Assembly: GCA_963977405.1 (NCBI GenBank)
Contig: CAXBOY010000080.1
Coordinates: 1 to 13,911, forward strand
Length of the DNA stretch: 13,911 nucleotides
Reading direction: 5' to 3'
DNA from: UBA5078 sp963977405
Lineage (GTDB): Bacteria > Pseudomonadota > Gammaproteobacteria > Pseudomonadales > Pseudohongiellaceae
Notes under the pieces: model-generated
The model's input: the letters and a program-made list of their open reading frames with translations, nothing else
Told to the model about the DNA's origin: nothing
Databases searched by the model: none
In this document: piece by piece, positions 7,533-13,911 of the stretch
Layout of the letters: every line of letters starts with the position of its first letter
Position numbering within the stretch: position 1 is the stretch's first letter
Program-made: the position numbers and the translations under genes

Positions 7533-8830
7533 GACGCGAATTGATCCTTGTCGAACAGCTGCGTCAGGTGTTGGTGCAAATGTTCGCGCACTGCCTGCTG
7601 AGGCAAGTCCTGCAGCAACTCGTTGATGAAACCGAAACTTAGCATCGTGCGGGCCTGCTTCTCGGTAAGGCCGCGACTTCTCAGATAAAACATCGATGTC
7701 TGATCTAGCTGGCTGACGGTAGCGCCGTGAGCGCACTTCACGTCATCGGCATAGATCTCGAGTTCCGGCTTCGTATCGACCTCGGCTTTATCGGATGTAA
7801 GCAAGTTCTTATTGCTCAACTCAGCTAGCGTCTTCTGAGCATCGGGGTGGATATGAATGCGGCCATTGAACACTGCTCTAGCGCTATCCGCGATGATGCC
7901 GCGGAACACCTCACTCGTGGTGCAATGAGGAGCCTCGTGTTCCACATTAGTGTGATAATCCAGAAGATGCTCATTGCGCGGTAGATAGACGCCGTTCAAG
8001 CCTGCGTGAGCGCCTTTGCCCTTGTGGCAAATCTGATAGTCGATGCGTTTGAGTTGGCTTCCTTCAGATAGGGTAAAGCCTAAGTACTGCGCATTGCTGG
8101 CTAGATTGATATGCACGCCGCCGATATGAATAAGATGTTCTTCTTCGAGATTCATGCGGTAGTGCGAAAGTTGGGCATTGGCTCCCACTTGTATCTCGGT
8201 CAGGCTATTCACAAAGCCGTTCTGTTGTTGCTGATCGGAGACGAAATGCTCAATGATCTCAGCCTGCGCAGACTCCTCGAGTAGGACCAACACTCGATGA
8301 TTGACGGTAGCAGCTGCGGCCTCTGGTGTGGAGATATGCACGATGTAGATAGGCAACTCCAGCTTGGTGTTTTTAGGCACATGTACCAGCACACCATCTT
8401 GAGTCCACGCGTTGCTCAACGAAGCGAACAGATGGCGCTTGGTATCAACGATCTTACCTAGATTAGCCTCGATCAGGGCCTGCTGAACGGCGTCGGCTTG
8501 GCTGAAGCGCACTACTCCGTCCGCATCTCCACTGGAGGCCTGCGCATCGAACTCGCCGTTGACAAAAACTAAGCGAATCGCGTCGAGTGCTAGTAGGGTG
8601 TCATCGGCAAGCGTGTAAGCCTGCGCTCTTCCCCAACTGGTGAACTGACCGCGCTGCAATGAAGACAGCGGCGTGTATTTCCACAGTTCCGTGCGTCGAC
8701 CTGGCCATTGCGCCTCTAACCATTGCTCTGTGCCCATAAAACGTAAGTTATCGAGCCATGGCGCACTTTCTTGTGTGCCAGCTAAGCTTAACGCTAAATG
8801 TTTAAAATCTTGTGGACTAGTCTCACTCAT
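7529..8830 (-). CDS. sufD: SufD, SUF scaffold subunit
   Basis: Partner of SufB in the SufBC2D scaffold, with a right-handed beta-helix core. From ATG 8830 it has 433 residues, close to the E. coli size. The C-terminal core shows FNGRIHIHPDAQKT, NKNLLTSDKAEVDTKPELEIYADDVKCAHGAT and SRGLTEKQARTMLSFGF. His368 in KCAHGAT matches E. coli His360, implicated in cluster assembly at the SufB-SufD interface. The N-terminal WRRTELWKYTPL-like segment (here GRRTELWKYTPL) is typical. An in-frame TTG four codons earlier (8842) would overlap the end of sufC but has no suitable ribosome site, so the ATG four bases after the sufC stop is preferred. The end overlaps the sufS start by four bases. Confidence 0.96.
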   Translation of the reverse strand: MSETSPQDFKHLALSLAGTQESAPWLDNLRFMGTEQWLEAQWPGRRTELWKYTPLSSLQRGQFTSWGRAQAYTLADDTLLALDAIRLVFVNGEFDAQASSGDADGVVRFSQADAVQQALIEANLGKIVDTKRHLFASLSNAWTQDGVLVHVPKNTKLELPIYIVHISTPEAAAATVNHRVLVLLEESAQAEIIEHFVSDQQQQNGFVNSLTEIQVGANAQLSHYRMNLEEEHLIHIGGVHINLASNAQYLGFTLSEGSQLKRIDYQICHKGKGAHAGLNGVYLPRNEHLLDYHTNVEHEAPHCTTSEVFRGIIADSARAVFNGRIHIHPDAQKTLAELSNKNLLTSDKAEVDTKPELEIYADDVKCAHGATVSQLDQTSMFYLRSRGLTEKQARTMLSFGFINELLQDLPQQAVREHLHQHLTQLFDKDQFAS

Positions 8831-8834
8831 TAGT

Positions 8835-9584
8835 TCAGGCAACCTCGTCTTCCAACCAGCTATAGCCTTTCGCTTCTAGCTCTAGTGCGAGTTCCTTGCC
8901 GCCAGATTTCACGATGCGCCCGCCCGCTAATACGTGCACATAATCCGGGACGATAAAATCCAGCAAACGCTGGTAATGAGTCACGACGATAAAACTACGA
9001 TCTGGACTGCGCATAGAGTTCACGCCAGCCGCAACGACTTGCAAGGCATCGATATCGAGACCGGAATCGGTTTCGTCGAGGATGCACAGGCTTGGCTCAA
9101 GCAGCATCATCTGCATGATTTCGTTACGCTTTTTCTCCCCGCCGGAGAAGCCCTCGTTGACACCGCGCTTTAGGAAAGCAGCATCGAGGCTTACGCGCTT
9201 GGAGGTCTCACGAGCAATCTTCATGAAGTCGAAGGAAGACAGTTCGGGCTGTCCGAGATGTTTACGGCGCGCGTCCACCGAGGCCTTCAAGAATTCCATA
9301 TTGCTCACACCTGGAATCTCCACCGGATATTGAAAGGCGAGGAACAGCCCTTCGCGCGCGCGCTCTTCGATATCCATGTCGAGCAAATCTTTGCCGTTAA
9401 ACTCGACCTCACCAGAGGTCGCCTCATAACCTGGCCGCCCAGCTAATATGTTGCCCAAGGTACTCTTGCCCGCACCGTTTGGCCCCATGATGGCGTGAAC
9501 TTCGCCGGGCTTAATACTGAGGCTGAGATTGCGCAGAATTTCTGTCTCTTCTACGCGAGCATTGAGATTACGGATATCCAACAT
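8835..9584 (-). CDS. sufC: SufC, ABC-type ATPase of the SUF scaffold
   Basis: Cytoplasmic ABC ATPase of 249 residues that binds SufB and SufD and drives the conformational change needed for cluster assembly. The sequence shows Walker A GPNGAGKST (34-42, Lys40), a Q-loop at FLAFQYPVEIPG, the signature FSGGEKKRNE (146-155), Walker B LCILDE with Glu171, the D-loop DSGLDIDAL and the switch histidine His203 in VVTHYQRLL. The length and the EKKRNE form of the signature are diagnostic for SufC rather than a transporter ATPase. The ATG at 9584 has AGGA ten bases upstream. It follows sufB after 56 bases and precedes sufD by four. Confidence 0.97.
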   Translation of the reverse strand: MLDIRNLNARVEETEILRNLSLSIKPGEVHAIMGPNGAGKSTLGNILAGRPGYEATSGEVEFNGKDLLDMDIEERAREGLFLAFQYPVEIPGVSNMEFLKASVDARRKHLGQPELSSFDFMKIARETSKRVSLDAAFLKRGVNEGFSGGEKKRNEIMQMMLLEPSLCILDETDSGLDIDALQVVAAGVNSMRSPDRSFIVVTHYQRLLDFIVPDYVHVLAGGRIVKSGGKELALELEAKGYSWLEDEVA

Positions 9585-9640
9585 ACGATCTGTTTCCTGA
9601 TTCTGTGTTCTATTTCTGAATTTAACTATGAATTGCCCTA

Positions 9641-11077
9641 TTAGCCTACAGAGCCTTCGAGGCTTACCTCGAGCAGCTTGCCCGCTTCAACGGCAAACTC
9701 CATCGGCAACTCTTTGAAGACTTCGCGGCAGAAACCGTTGACGATCATGGAGACCGCCTTCTCGGCATCAAGGCCGCGCTGCTGGCAGAGGAACATCTGA
9801 TCGTCACTAACTTTCGAGGTCGTGGCCTCGTGCTCGATCACCGCTGTGGGGTTCTTGCTCTCAATATACGGGAAGGTATGCGCACCGCAGCGATCGCCGA
9901 TCAACAGAGAATCGCACTGCGTGAAATTACGAGCGCCACTGGCCCCCGCGTTGATACGCACTAAACCGCGATAGGCGCTATTGCTGCGTCCAGCTGAGAT
10001 GCCTTTGGCGATGATAGTTGAGCTAGTATTCTTACCCAGATGAATCATCTTGGTGCCCGTATCGGCCTGCTGGAAATTATTGGTCAAGGCTACGGAATAG
10101 AACTCCCCTACGCTGTTATCACCCTTGAGGATGCAGCTCGGATATTTCCATGTAACGGCCGAGCCAGTCTCGACTTGTGTCCAAGAAATGCGCGCATTCT
10201 TGTGACAGATGCCGCGCTTGGTCACGAAGTTATAGATGCCGCCCTTGCCGTCTTTATCGCCTGGGTACCAGTTCTGTACTGTCGAGTATTTAATCTGCGC
10301 ATCGTCCAGCGCGACCAACTCGACCACTGCGGCGTGCAATTGATTCTCGTCGCGCATTGGCGCCGTACATCCTTCGAGATAACTCACATAGGAGCCTTCT
10401 TCGGCCACAATCAGTGTGCGCTCGAACTGCCCGGTGTTCATCTCATTGATGCGGAAATAGGTCGACAACTCCATTGGGCAGCGCACGCCCTTGGGAATGT
10501 AAACGAAGGAGCCATCGGAGAACACGGCCGAGTTAAGTGCCGCATAGAAGTTATCTTTCTGTGGCACCACGGAACCTAAATATTTCTTCACTAGCTCGGG
10601 GAAGCGTTTGATGGCCTCGGAGATCGGGCAGAAGATTACGCCCGCCTCTTCTAACTTGGCGCGATAAGTGGTGACCACGGAAACTGAGTCGAACACTGCA
10701 TCTACGGCAACGCCCGCAAGGGTGGCCTGTTCGTGCAAGGGGATGCCAAGCTTCTCATAGGTGGCCAACAGCTCTGGGTCTACTTCGTCCAGGCTCTGGG
10801 GCTTATCGGCCATACTCTTGGGTGCGCTGTAATAAGACAGGGCTTTGAAGTCGATCTCGGGATAATGCACATGTGCCCAAGTTGGCTCTTCCATCTCTTG
10901 CCAAGCGCGGAATGCCTTGAGACGCCAATCGAGCATCCACTGCGGCTCTTCCTTCTTCGCGGAGATGAAGCGCACTACGTCTTCGTCAAGCCCTGGCGCG
11001 AGCGTATCGGACTCAATTTTGCTATGAAATCCCGCTGCATAGTCCTTGCGGATCAAGCTTTCGACTTGTTCTGTCAC
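9641..11077 (-). CDS. sufB: SufB, SUF scaffold subunit carrying the nascent cluster
   Basis: Main scaffold protein of the SUF system, 478 residues (E. coli about 495). It receives sulfur from SufE and builds the cluster with SufC and SufD. Key residues are visible: Cys388 in NFTQCDSLLIG matches the essential E. coli Cys405, and Cys237 in YLEGCTAP matches Cys254. IEHEATTSKVSDDQMFLCQQRGL near the C-terminus is highly typical. The start is GTG at 11075-11077, preceded by AGAGGT six bases upstream (11084-11089); no ATG competes. It is the first SUF gene, behind a promoter with an IscR-like box and a leader of about 140 bases. A long plus-strand frame antisense to it is only a coding shadow. Confidence 0.97.
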   Translation of the reverse strand: MTEQVESLIRKDYAAGFHSKIESDTLAPGLDEDVVRFISAKKEEPQWMLDWRLKAFRAWQEMEEPTWAHVHYPEIDFKALSYYSAPKSMADKPQSLDEVDPELLATYEKLGIPLHEQATLAGVAVDAVFDSVSVVTTYRAKLEEAGVIFCPISEAIKRFPELVKKYLGSVVPQKDNFYAALNSAVFSDGSFVYIPKGVRCPMELSTYFRINEMNTGQFERTLIVAEEGSYVSYLEGCTAPMRDENQLHAAVVELVALDDAQIKYSTVQNWYPGDKDGKGGIYNFVTKRGICHKNARISWTQVETGSAVTWKYPSCILKGDNSVGEFYSVALTNNFQQADTGTKMIHLGKNTSSTIIAKGISAGRSNSAYRGLVRINAGASGARNFTQCDSLLIGDRCGAHTFPYIESKNPTAVIEHEATTSKVSDDQMFLCQQRGLDAEKAVSMIVNGFCREVFKELPMEFAVEAGKLLEVSLEGSVG

Positions 11078-11134
11078 TTGCTTACCTCTGCTGCCGTGCC
11101 GTGGCGTGCAATCGACACACGGGCGGCGTGGTGT

Positions 11135-11194
11135 TTAGCCCGCGCGCAAATCACGCGGTGCCGGCGCACTTCGCGCTAGCGTGGTGCCTGACAT
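11135..11194 (-). other. Possible 19-codon leader ORF in the suf 5' untranslated region
   Basis: Between the predicted transcription start (about 11218) and the sufB GTG is a short frame, ATG at 11194 to TAA at 11135-11137. It encodes an Ala/Arg-rich peptide beginning MSGTTLARSAPAP. No good ribosome site precedes it (AAATCGCCT before the ATG) and no run of Cys or other regulatory codons appears. The leader is GC-rich and may fold. I see no known riboswitch. A chance ORF is the most likely explanation. Confidence 0.2.
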
Positions 11195-11224
11195 AGGCGA
11201 TTTGGAAACCAGTTTGAGGGCGAG

Positions 11225-11253
11225 ATTATCGGATATCCGAGTATTTCAGTCAA
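11225..11253 (-). promoter_or_regulatory. Sigma70-type promoter of the suf operon
   Basis: Read on the minus strand, a -35 TTGACT (11253-11248) is followed by 17 bases and a -10 GATAAT (11230-11225). Each hexamer has five of six consensus bases and the spacing is optimal. The expected transcription start is near 11218, about 140 bases before the sufB GTG. It lies 25 bases past the ppnN stop (11279), so suf has its own promoter rather than depending only on readthrough. An IscR-like box covers the -35 and the spacer. Confidence 0.8.
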
Positions 11254-11257
11254 GTAT
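11233..11257 (-). promoter_or_regulatory. IscR type-1-like operator overlapping the suf promoter
   Basis: Read on the minus strand the half-sites are ATACTTGACT and ACTCGGATAT, separated by GAAAT. The IscR type-1 consensus halves, as I recall them, are ATASYYGACT and AGTCRRSTAT with a five-base spacer of R, three W, Y. All ten left positions and all five spacer positions fit, as do eight of ten right positions, giving 23 of 25. The -35 hexamer lies within the box and the -10 starts two bases after it. This is the geometry expected for repression by [2Fe-2S]-IscR or a related Rrf2 protein. No Rrf2 gene is within the window. Confidence 0.75.
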
Positions 11258-11278
11258 TGCGCGCCCTGTAAAATGGCC

Positions 11279-12742
11279 TCAACTCTTTATCTCATAGCAG
11301 GGACTATAGGTCTTGCCTCCCAATTTCATGCGGCCATGGGCCACGAAATCCCGTAGCAACTTATCCATGGCTTGCGCGATCTCTGGGTCACCCTTTAACT
11401 GGAAGGGGCCATACTTACGAATCTGCTGAATTCCGTAGTCCTTGACGTTGCCCGCCACAATGCCTGAGAAGGCACGGCGCAAGTTGATCGCGAGCTCTGA
11501 CGCGCCGACGTCACGACTAAGAGTTAGTCCAGCCATACTCTCATGAGTGACAACAAAGTGTCGTTTCATCTCCGCTGGGATACGTAACAGCCAGTTATAG
11601 TAATAGGCGTCGCGACCCTTGCGGCGATTGACGGTTACCCTATGCATGCCTTCGCGCATCGCGGTAGCGACTGCCACAGGATCATCCTGGATGACTTGAT
11701 AGTATCGGCGCACCTCCTGCCCCAGCGTGTGGACAAGGAAATTATCGATATCGTCGAAGTAATGCTTGCTAGCGCCGCCACCAGTGAAGATCACCGGCAT
11801 CTCGATATTGCGATTCTCAGGGTCCATCAGCGTGCCCATCAGGAACAATATCTCCTCTAAGGTGCCTACACCGCCTGGGAACACGATAATGCCGTGACCC
11901 ACGCGCACGAAAGCCTCAAGGCGTTTCTCGATATCCGGCATGATAACCAACTGGTTGACTATGGGGTTCGGTGACTCCGCAGCGATGATGCCCGGCTCAG
12001 AGATGCCTATGTAGCGTCCATCGCGGTTACGCTGTTTAGCGTGCCCTATAGTAGCGCCCTTCATTGGCCCCTTCATGGCCCCCGGCCCACAACCGGTACA
12101 GATATCTAGGCCACGCAGACCAAGCTGATAACCCACTGATTTACAATATAAATACTCTTCCCTGTCGATGGAATGCCCACCCCAGCACACGACTAAGCGC
12201 GGCACAGCGCGGGGTCGCAGAAGCTTGGCATTGCGCAGCATATTGAACACCAGATTGGCCTCCGGTCGGCTAGCACTTTCGCCGTCCCCTAGGGCATGGC
12301 CAGTCGCGTCGGTCTGCGGGGTTAGGGACCGATCGGCGAGCGCATAGGGCTCGCCCGACATAAACACAATATCGCGCAACACGGCGAATAGATGGTCCCT
12401 TACACCGTTCATGATCACGCCATCGACAAAGGCACAGGCCGGGGCGTTTTTGAGGATTAGCTTTATGCCCCGCGCTCGCTGCTCGATCTCGATGCTAAAG
12501 TCGGCATAAAGGGCATACACCTCGGAAGCATCGTCGGTGGTATCGTCGCAATTGAGCACAGCCAGTGCGCAGCGCCTGAACAACTCATACAGACTCGAAT
12601 CGCCCATAGTGCGCAAGCGGTCCACCTCCCACTGCGACAACATCTCCAAGGTGCCACGCGGACTGATCGACGCGTCGATCGTGCCTATGCAATTACTTGT
12701 GTCCATTTCCAATGTTTCAATCGCTTCTGGTACTTTCGTCAT
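11279..12742 (-). CDS. ppnN: PpnN (YgdH), nucleotide 5'-monophosphate nucleosidase, LOG family
   Basis: LOG-family enzyme that cleaves purine and pyrimidine nucleoside monophosphates to base and ribose 5-phosphate; the E. coli enzyme is stimulated by (p)ppGpp. The protein has 487 residues against about 454 in E. coli. The N-terminal domain (ISPRGTLEMLSQWEVDRL, from residue 26) matches the PpnN-specific regulatory domain. The central Rossmann-like domain carries CWGGHSIDREEY, TGCGPGAMKGPMKGA (216-230) and FPGGVGTLEEILFLMGTL (288-305), the phosphoribosyl-binding LOG signature. Extra length comes from about 22 residues before the conserved N-terminus and a polar stretch near 138-162. The ATG at 12742 has AGAGG five bases upstream, which supports the long form; Met13 is an alternative. 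It is tandem with suf, but suf has its own promoter. Confidence 0.93.
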   Translation of the reverse strand: MTKVPEAIETLEMDTSNCIGTIDASISPRGTLEMLSQWEVDRLRTMGDSSLYELFRRCALAVLNCDDTTDDASEVYALYADFSIEIEQRARGIKLILKNAPACAFVDGVIMNGVRDHLFAVLRDIVFMSGEPYALADRSLTPQTDATGHALGDGESASRPEANLVFNMLRNAKLLRPRAVPRLVVCWGGHSIDREEYLYCKSVGYQLGLRGLDICTGCGPGAMKGPMKGATIGHAKQRNRDGRYIGISEPGIIAAESPNPIVNQLVIMPDIEKRLEAFVRVGHGIIVFPGGVGTLEEILFLMGTLMDPENRNIEMPVIFTGGGASKHYFDDIDNFLVHTLGQEVRRYYQVIQDDPVAVATAMREGMHRVTVNRRKGRDAYYYNWLLRIPAEMKRHFVVTHESMAGLTLSRDVGASELAINLRRAFSGIVAGNVKDYGIQQIRKYGPFQLKGDPEIAQAMDKLLRDFVAHGRMKLGGKTYSPCYEIKS

Positions 12743-12909
12743 GCCTACCTCTGTTCTCGCAAATATTGGCGCAGTCGATTAGGTTTTGCCTATCACCGCT
12801 TGTATTTTGACTGTGTTCCGCAGCGTGGCTGAGTTAACATATGCCCGCGGCAGCACTAAGGGGCTGCACTCGCAAAATCCGCATCGCTCTACACATTATT
12901 GAGGTTATT

Positions 12910-13296
12910 ATGCCCCCACAATCCCCCGAAAACATCACGACCACGCTGACGGATGACGAAGAAGCCAATTACGATCTGTTTATCAGCCGTATCCAAGAGA
13001 CTGGACTGGTCTGGGGCCTTAAAGCCGAAGATGGCTGGGCAGTTTGCCCATCACTGGAATTTGAAAAGACCGACGTCTTCCCATTTTGGTCAGAAGAATC
13101 CGACGCCAAAGTACATTGCTCCGAGGATTGGGATATCTACACCCCCGCCACTATTGCGCTAGAAGACTTCGTAGTGAATTGGCTGCCTGGCATGCATGAA
13201 GACGAAGTAATGGTAGGCGCTAACTGGAACGCCGACCTTAGCGGAGTCGAAGTCGAGCCCGCCGATGTCGCCGAACGACTTGGTAACGAAGGCTAA
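12910..13296 (+). CDS. DUF2750 domain protein, function unknown
   Basis: Small acidic cytoplasmic protein of 128 residues recognisable as a DUF2750 member. It has GWAVCPSLEFEKTDVFPFW, then a W-x-x-Y-x-P pattern (EDWDIYTP), IALEDFVVNWLPGMHEDEVMVGANW and a VEVEPADVAERL tail. The family function is not established; no catalytic motif, signal peptide or membrane segment is seen. The start is ATG 12910, preceded by GAGG five bases upstream. An in-frame ATG at 12841 would add 23 basic residues unlike the family and has no ribosome site. It is the only plus-strand gene here, divergent from ppnN over 167 bases and convergent with the RIO kinase gene, whose stop codon it overlaps. Confidence 0.88.
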   Translation: MPPQSPENITTTLTDDEEANYDLFISRIQETGLVWGLKAEDGWAVCPSLEFEKTDVFPFWSEESDAKVHCSEDWDIYTPATIALEDFVVNWLPGMHEDEVMVGANWNADLSGVEVEPADVAERLGNEG

Positions 13297-13911
13297 CCCT
13301 CTAAAGCAGCTTGCTTACGCTCAGCCGCTTCCTCTGCCTCTGCACGCGCGTGTTCAATCACGCGCAACACCTCTTCGACATCCGCACTAATCAGCTTACC
13401 CTCGAAGTGTCCAGTCAATTGGCTATTGGGTTTCAATGTGCCCCGCTCGTACAGGCTCCAAATCTCCGCGCCATAGTTCGTGGTGCGTAGTTCGGGAGCA
13501 AAACGGCCGAAATAATTCGCCATATTCTCGACATCACGCAGTAACATCGCTGCAGCACTGTTATTGCCCGAGGCATTCACCGCCTGAGGCAGGTCGATGA
13601 TCACGGGTCCATCGGTGGCCAGTAGCACGTTGAATTCTGATAAGTCGCCATGAATTAGGCCGGCGCAAAGCATCTTGACCACATCGGTCATTACACGGGC
13701 ATGATACTCTCGCGCCTGCTCGGCACTGAGCATCACATCGTTCAAGCGTGGCGCTGGGTCGCCATCGGCATCGCAGATCATATCCATCAAGAGCACGCCA
13801 TCGACGAAGCCATGGGTCGCAGGCACGGTAACGCCCGCAGTCGCCAGACGTCGCAGGGCATCGACCTCTGCAGTCAACCAAGCTTGTTCCTGCTCCTTCT
13901 GACCATAGCGG
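13293..13911 (-). CDS. RIO-type serine protein kinase, N-terminus beyond window
   Basis: C-terminal 205 residues of a RIO1-like kinase; bacterial members have about 280, so the glycine loop and ATP-binding lysine are outside. The frame is open to the edge (RYGQKEQEQAWLTAEV). The TTG at 13877 is internal to the gene and should not be taken as its start. Visible are the hinge region LLMDMICDADGDPAPRL, the catalytic loop LIHGDLSEFN with catalytic Asp (13644-13646) and metal-binding Asn (13629-13631), and the IDLPQ metal loop with its Asp at 13593-13595. The tail is Glu/Ala-rich and probably helical. RIO kinases act in ribosome maturation in eukaryotes and archaea; targets of the bacterial ones are not well established. 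Its stop codon overlaps that of the DUF2750 gene. Confidence 0.92.
   Translation of the reverse strand, partial: RYGQKEQEQAWLTAEVDALRRLATAGVTVPATHGFVDGVLLMDMICDADGDPAPRLNDVMLSAEQAREYHARVMTDVVKMLCAGLIHGDLSEFNVLLATDGPVIIDLPQAVNASGNNSAAAMLLRDVENMANYFGRFAPELRTTNYGAEIWSLYERGTLKPNSQLTGHFEGKLISADVEEVLRVIEHARAEAEEAAERKQAALEG

Noticed and set aside
7533..7736. Upstream extension of the sufS frame to 7736
   Set aside because: These 68 codons lie inside sufD in another frame and are unlike cysteine desulfurases. The ATGA overlap at 7529-7532 gives a better start.
8831..8842. TTG start for sufD at 8842
   Set aside because: It would overlap sufC without a usable ribosome site; an ATG follows four codons later.
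10040..10579. 179-codon open frame on the plus strand
   Set aside because: Exactly antisense to sufB, with no family resemblance. Long antisense frames are a by-product of codon bias in the real gene.
10733..11179. 148-codon plus-strand frame across the sufB start and leader
   Set aside because: Mostly antisense to sufB, continues into the non-coding leader and shows no recognisable domain or ribosome site.
11258..11278. Terminator between ppnN and the suf promoter
   Set aside because: Only about 21 bases separate the ppnN stop from the IscR-like box and they contain no hairpin with a T tract, so readthrough from ppnN into suf remains possible.
12841..12909. Upstream ATG at 12841 for the DUF2750 gene
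   Set aside because: It adds 23 basic residues not typical of the family and lacks a ribosome site, whereas ATG 12910 has GAGG at good spacing.

Overview
This 13.9 kb window looks like the chromosome of a gammaproteobacterium. It carries a SUF-type Fe-S operon with SufT and SufE, a PpnN nucleosidase close in sequence to the enterobacterial one, a DUF2750 protein and a bacterial RIO-type kinase. Base composition looks like the mid-50s % GC by eye (not computed). I cannot name a genus. Nearly everything is on the minus strand; the one plus-strand gene is the DUF2750 gene. I see no rRNA, tRNA, CRISPR, phage or transposase gene, and no gene-free stretch exceeds about 206 bases.

From left to right in plus coordinates, the first block (1-4548) is an efflux operon. 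In transcription order it holds a GbsR/MarR-type winged-helix regulator, a periplasmic adaptor and an RND inner-membrane pump. Both gene junctions are 4-base ATGA overlaps. The pump gene runs off the left edge with 932 residues visible. No outer-membrane TolC-type gene is present. A near-perfect 11-base inverted repeat upstream of the regulator (4584-4617) is a good candidate for its own operator.

The second block (4708-11277) is the SUF system, in transcription order sufB, sufC, sufD, sufS, sufA, sufT, sufE. SufBCD form the scaffold complex and SufS mobilises cysteine sulfur. SufE accepts that sulfur and passes it to SufB, SufA carries clusters to targets, and SufT is an accessory maturation factor. 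Genes from sufC to sufT are tightly packed. sufE is separated by 206 bases holding a duplicated, palindrome-rich REP-like element (5186-5306). Upstream of sufB lies a well-formed sigma70 promoter (TTGACT, 17 bases, GATAAT). It is overlaid by a 25-base sequence matching the IscR type-1 operator at about 23 of 25 positions as I recall the consensus. No iscR/sufR gene lies next to the operon, so the regulator would act from elsewhere. A leader of roughly 140 bases with a possible 19-codon ORF separates promoter and sufB.

The third block (11279-13911) holds ppnN on the minus strand and, divergent from it across a 167-base gap, a 128-residue DUF2750 protein on the plus strand. The stop codon of the latter overlaps that of a convergent RIO-type kinase gene that leaves the window on the right.

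The window is mostly housekeeping. The most informative non-coding signals are the IscR-like box on the suf promoter, the operator-like palindrome of the efflux operon and the intergenic repeat. I found no convincing evidence of a wholly new system.
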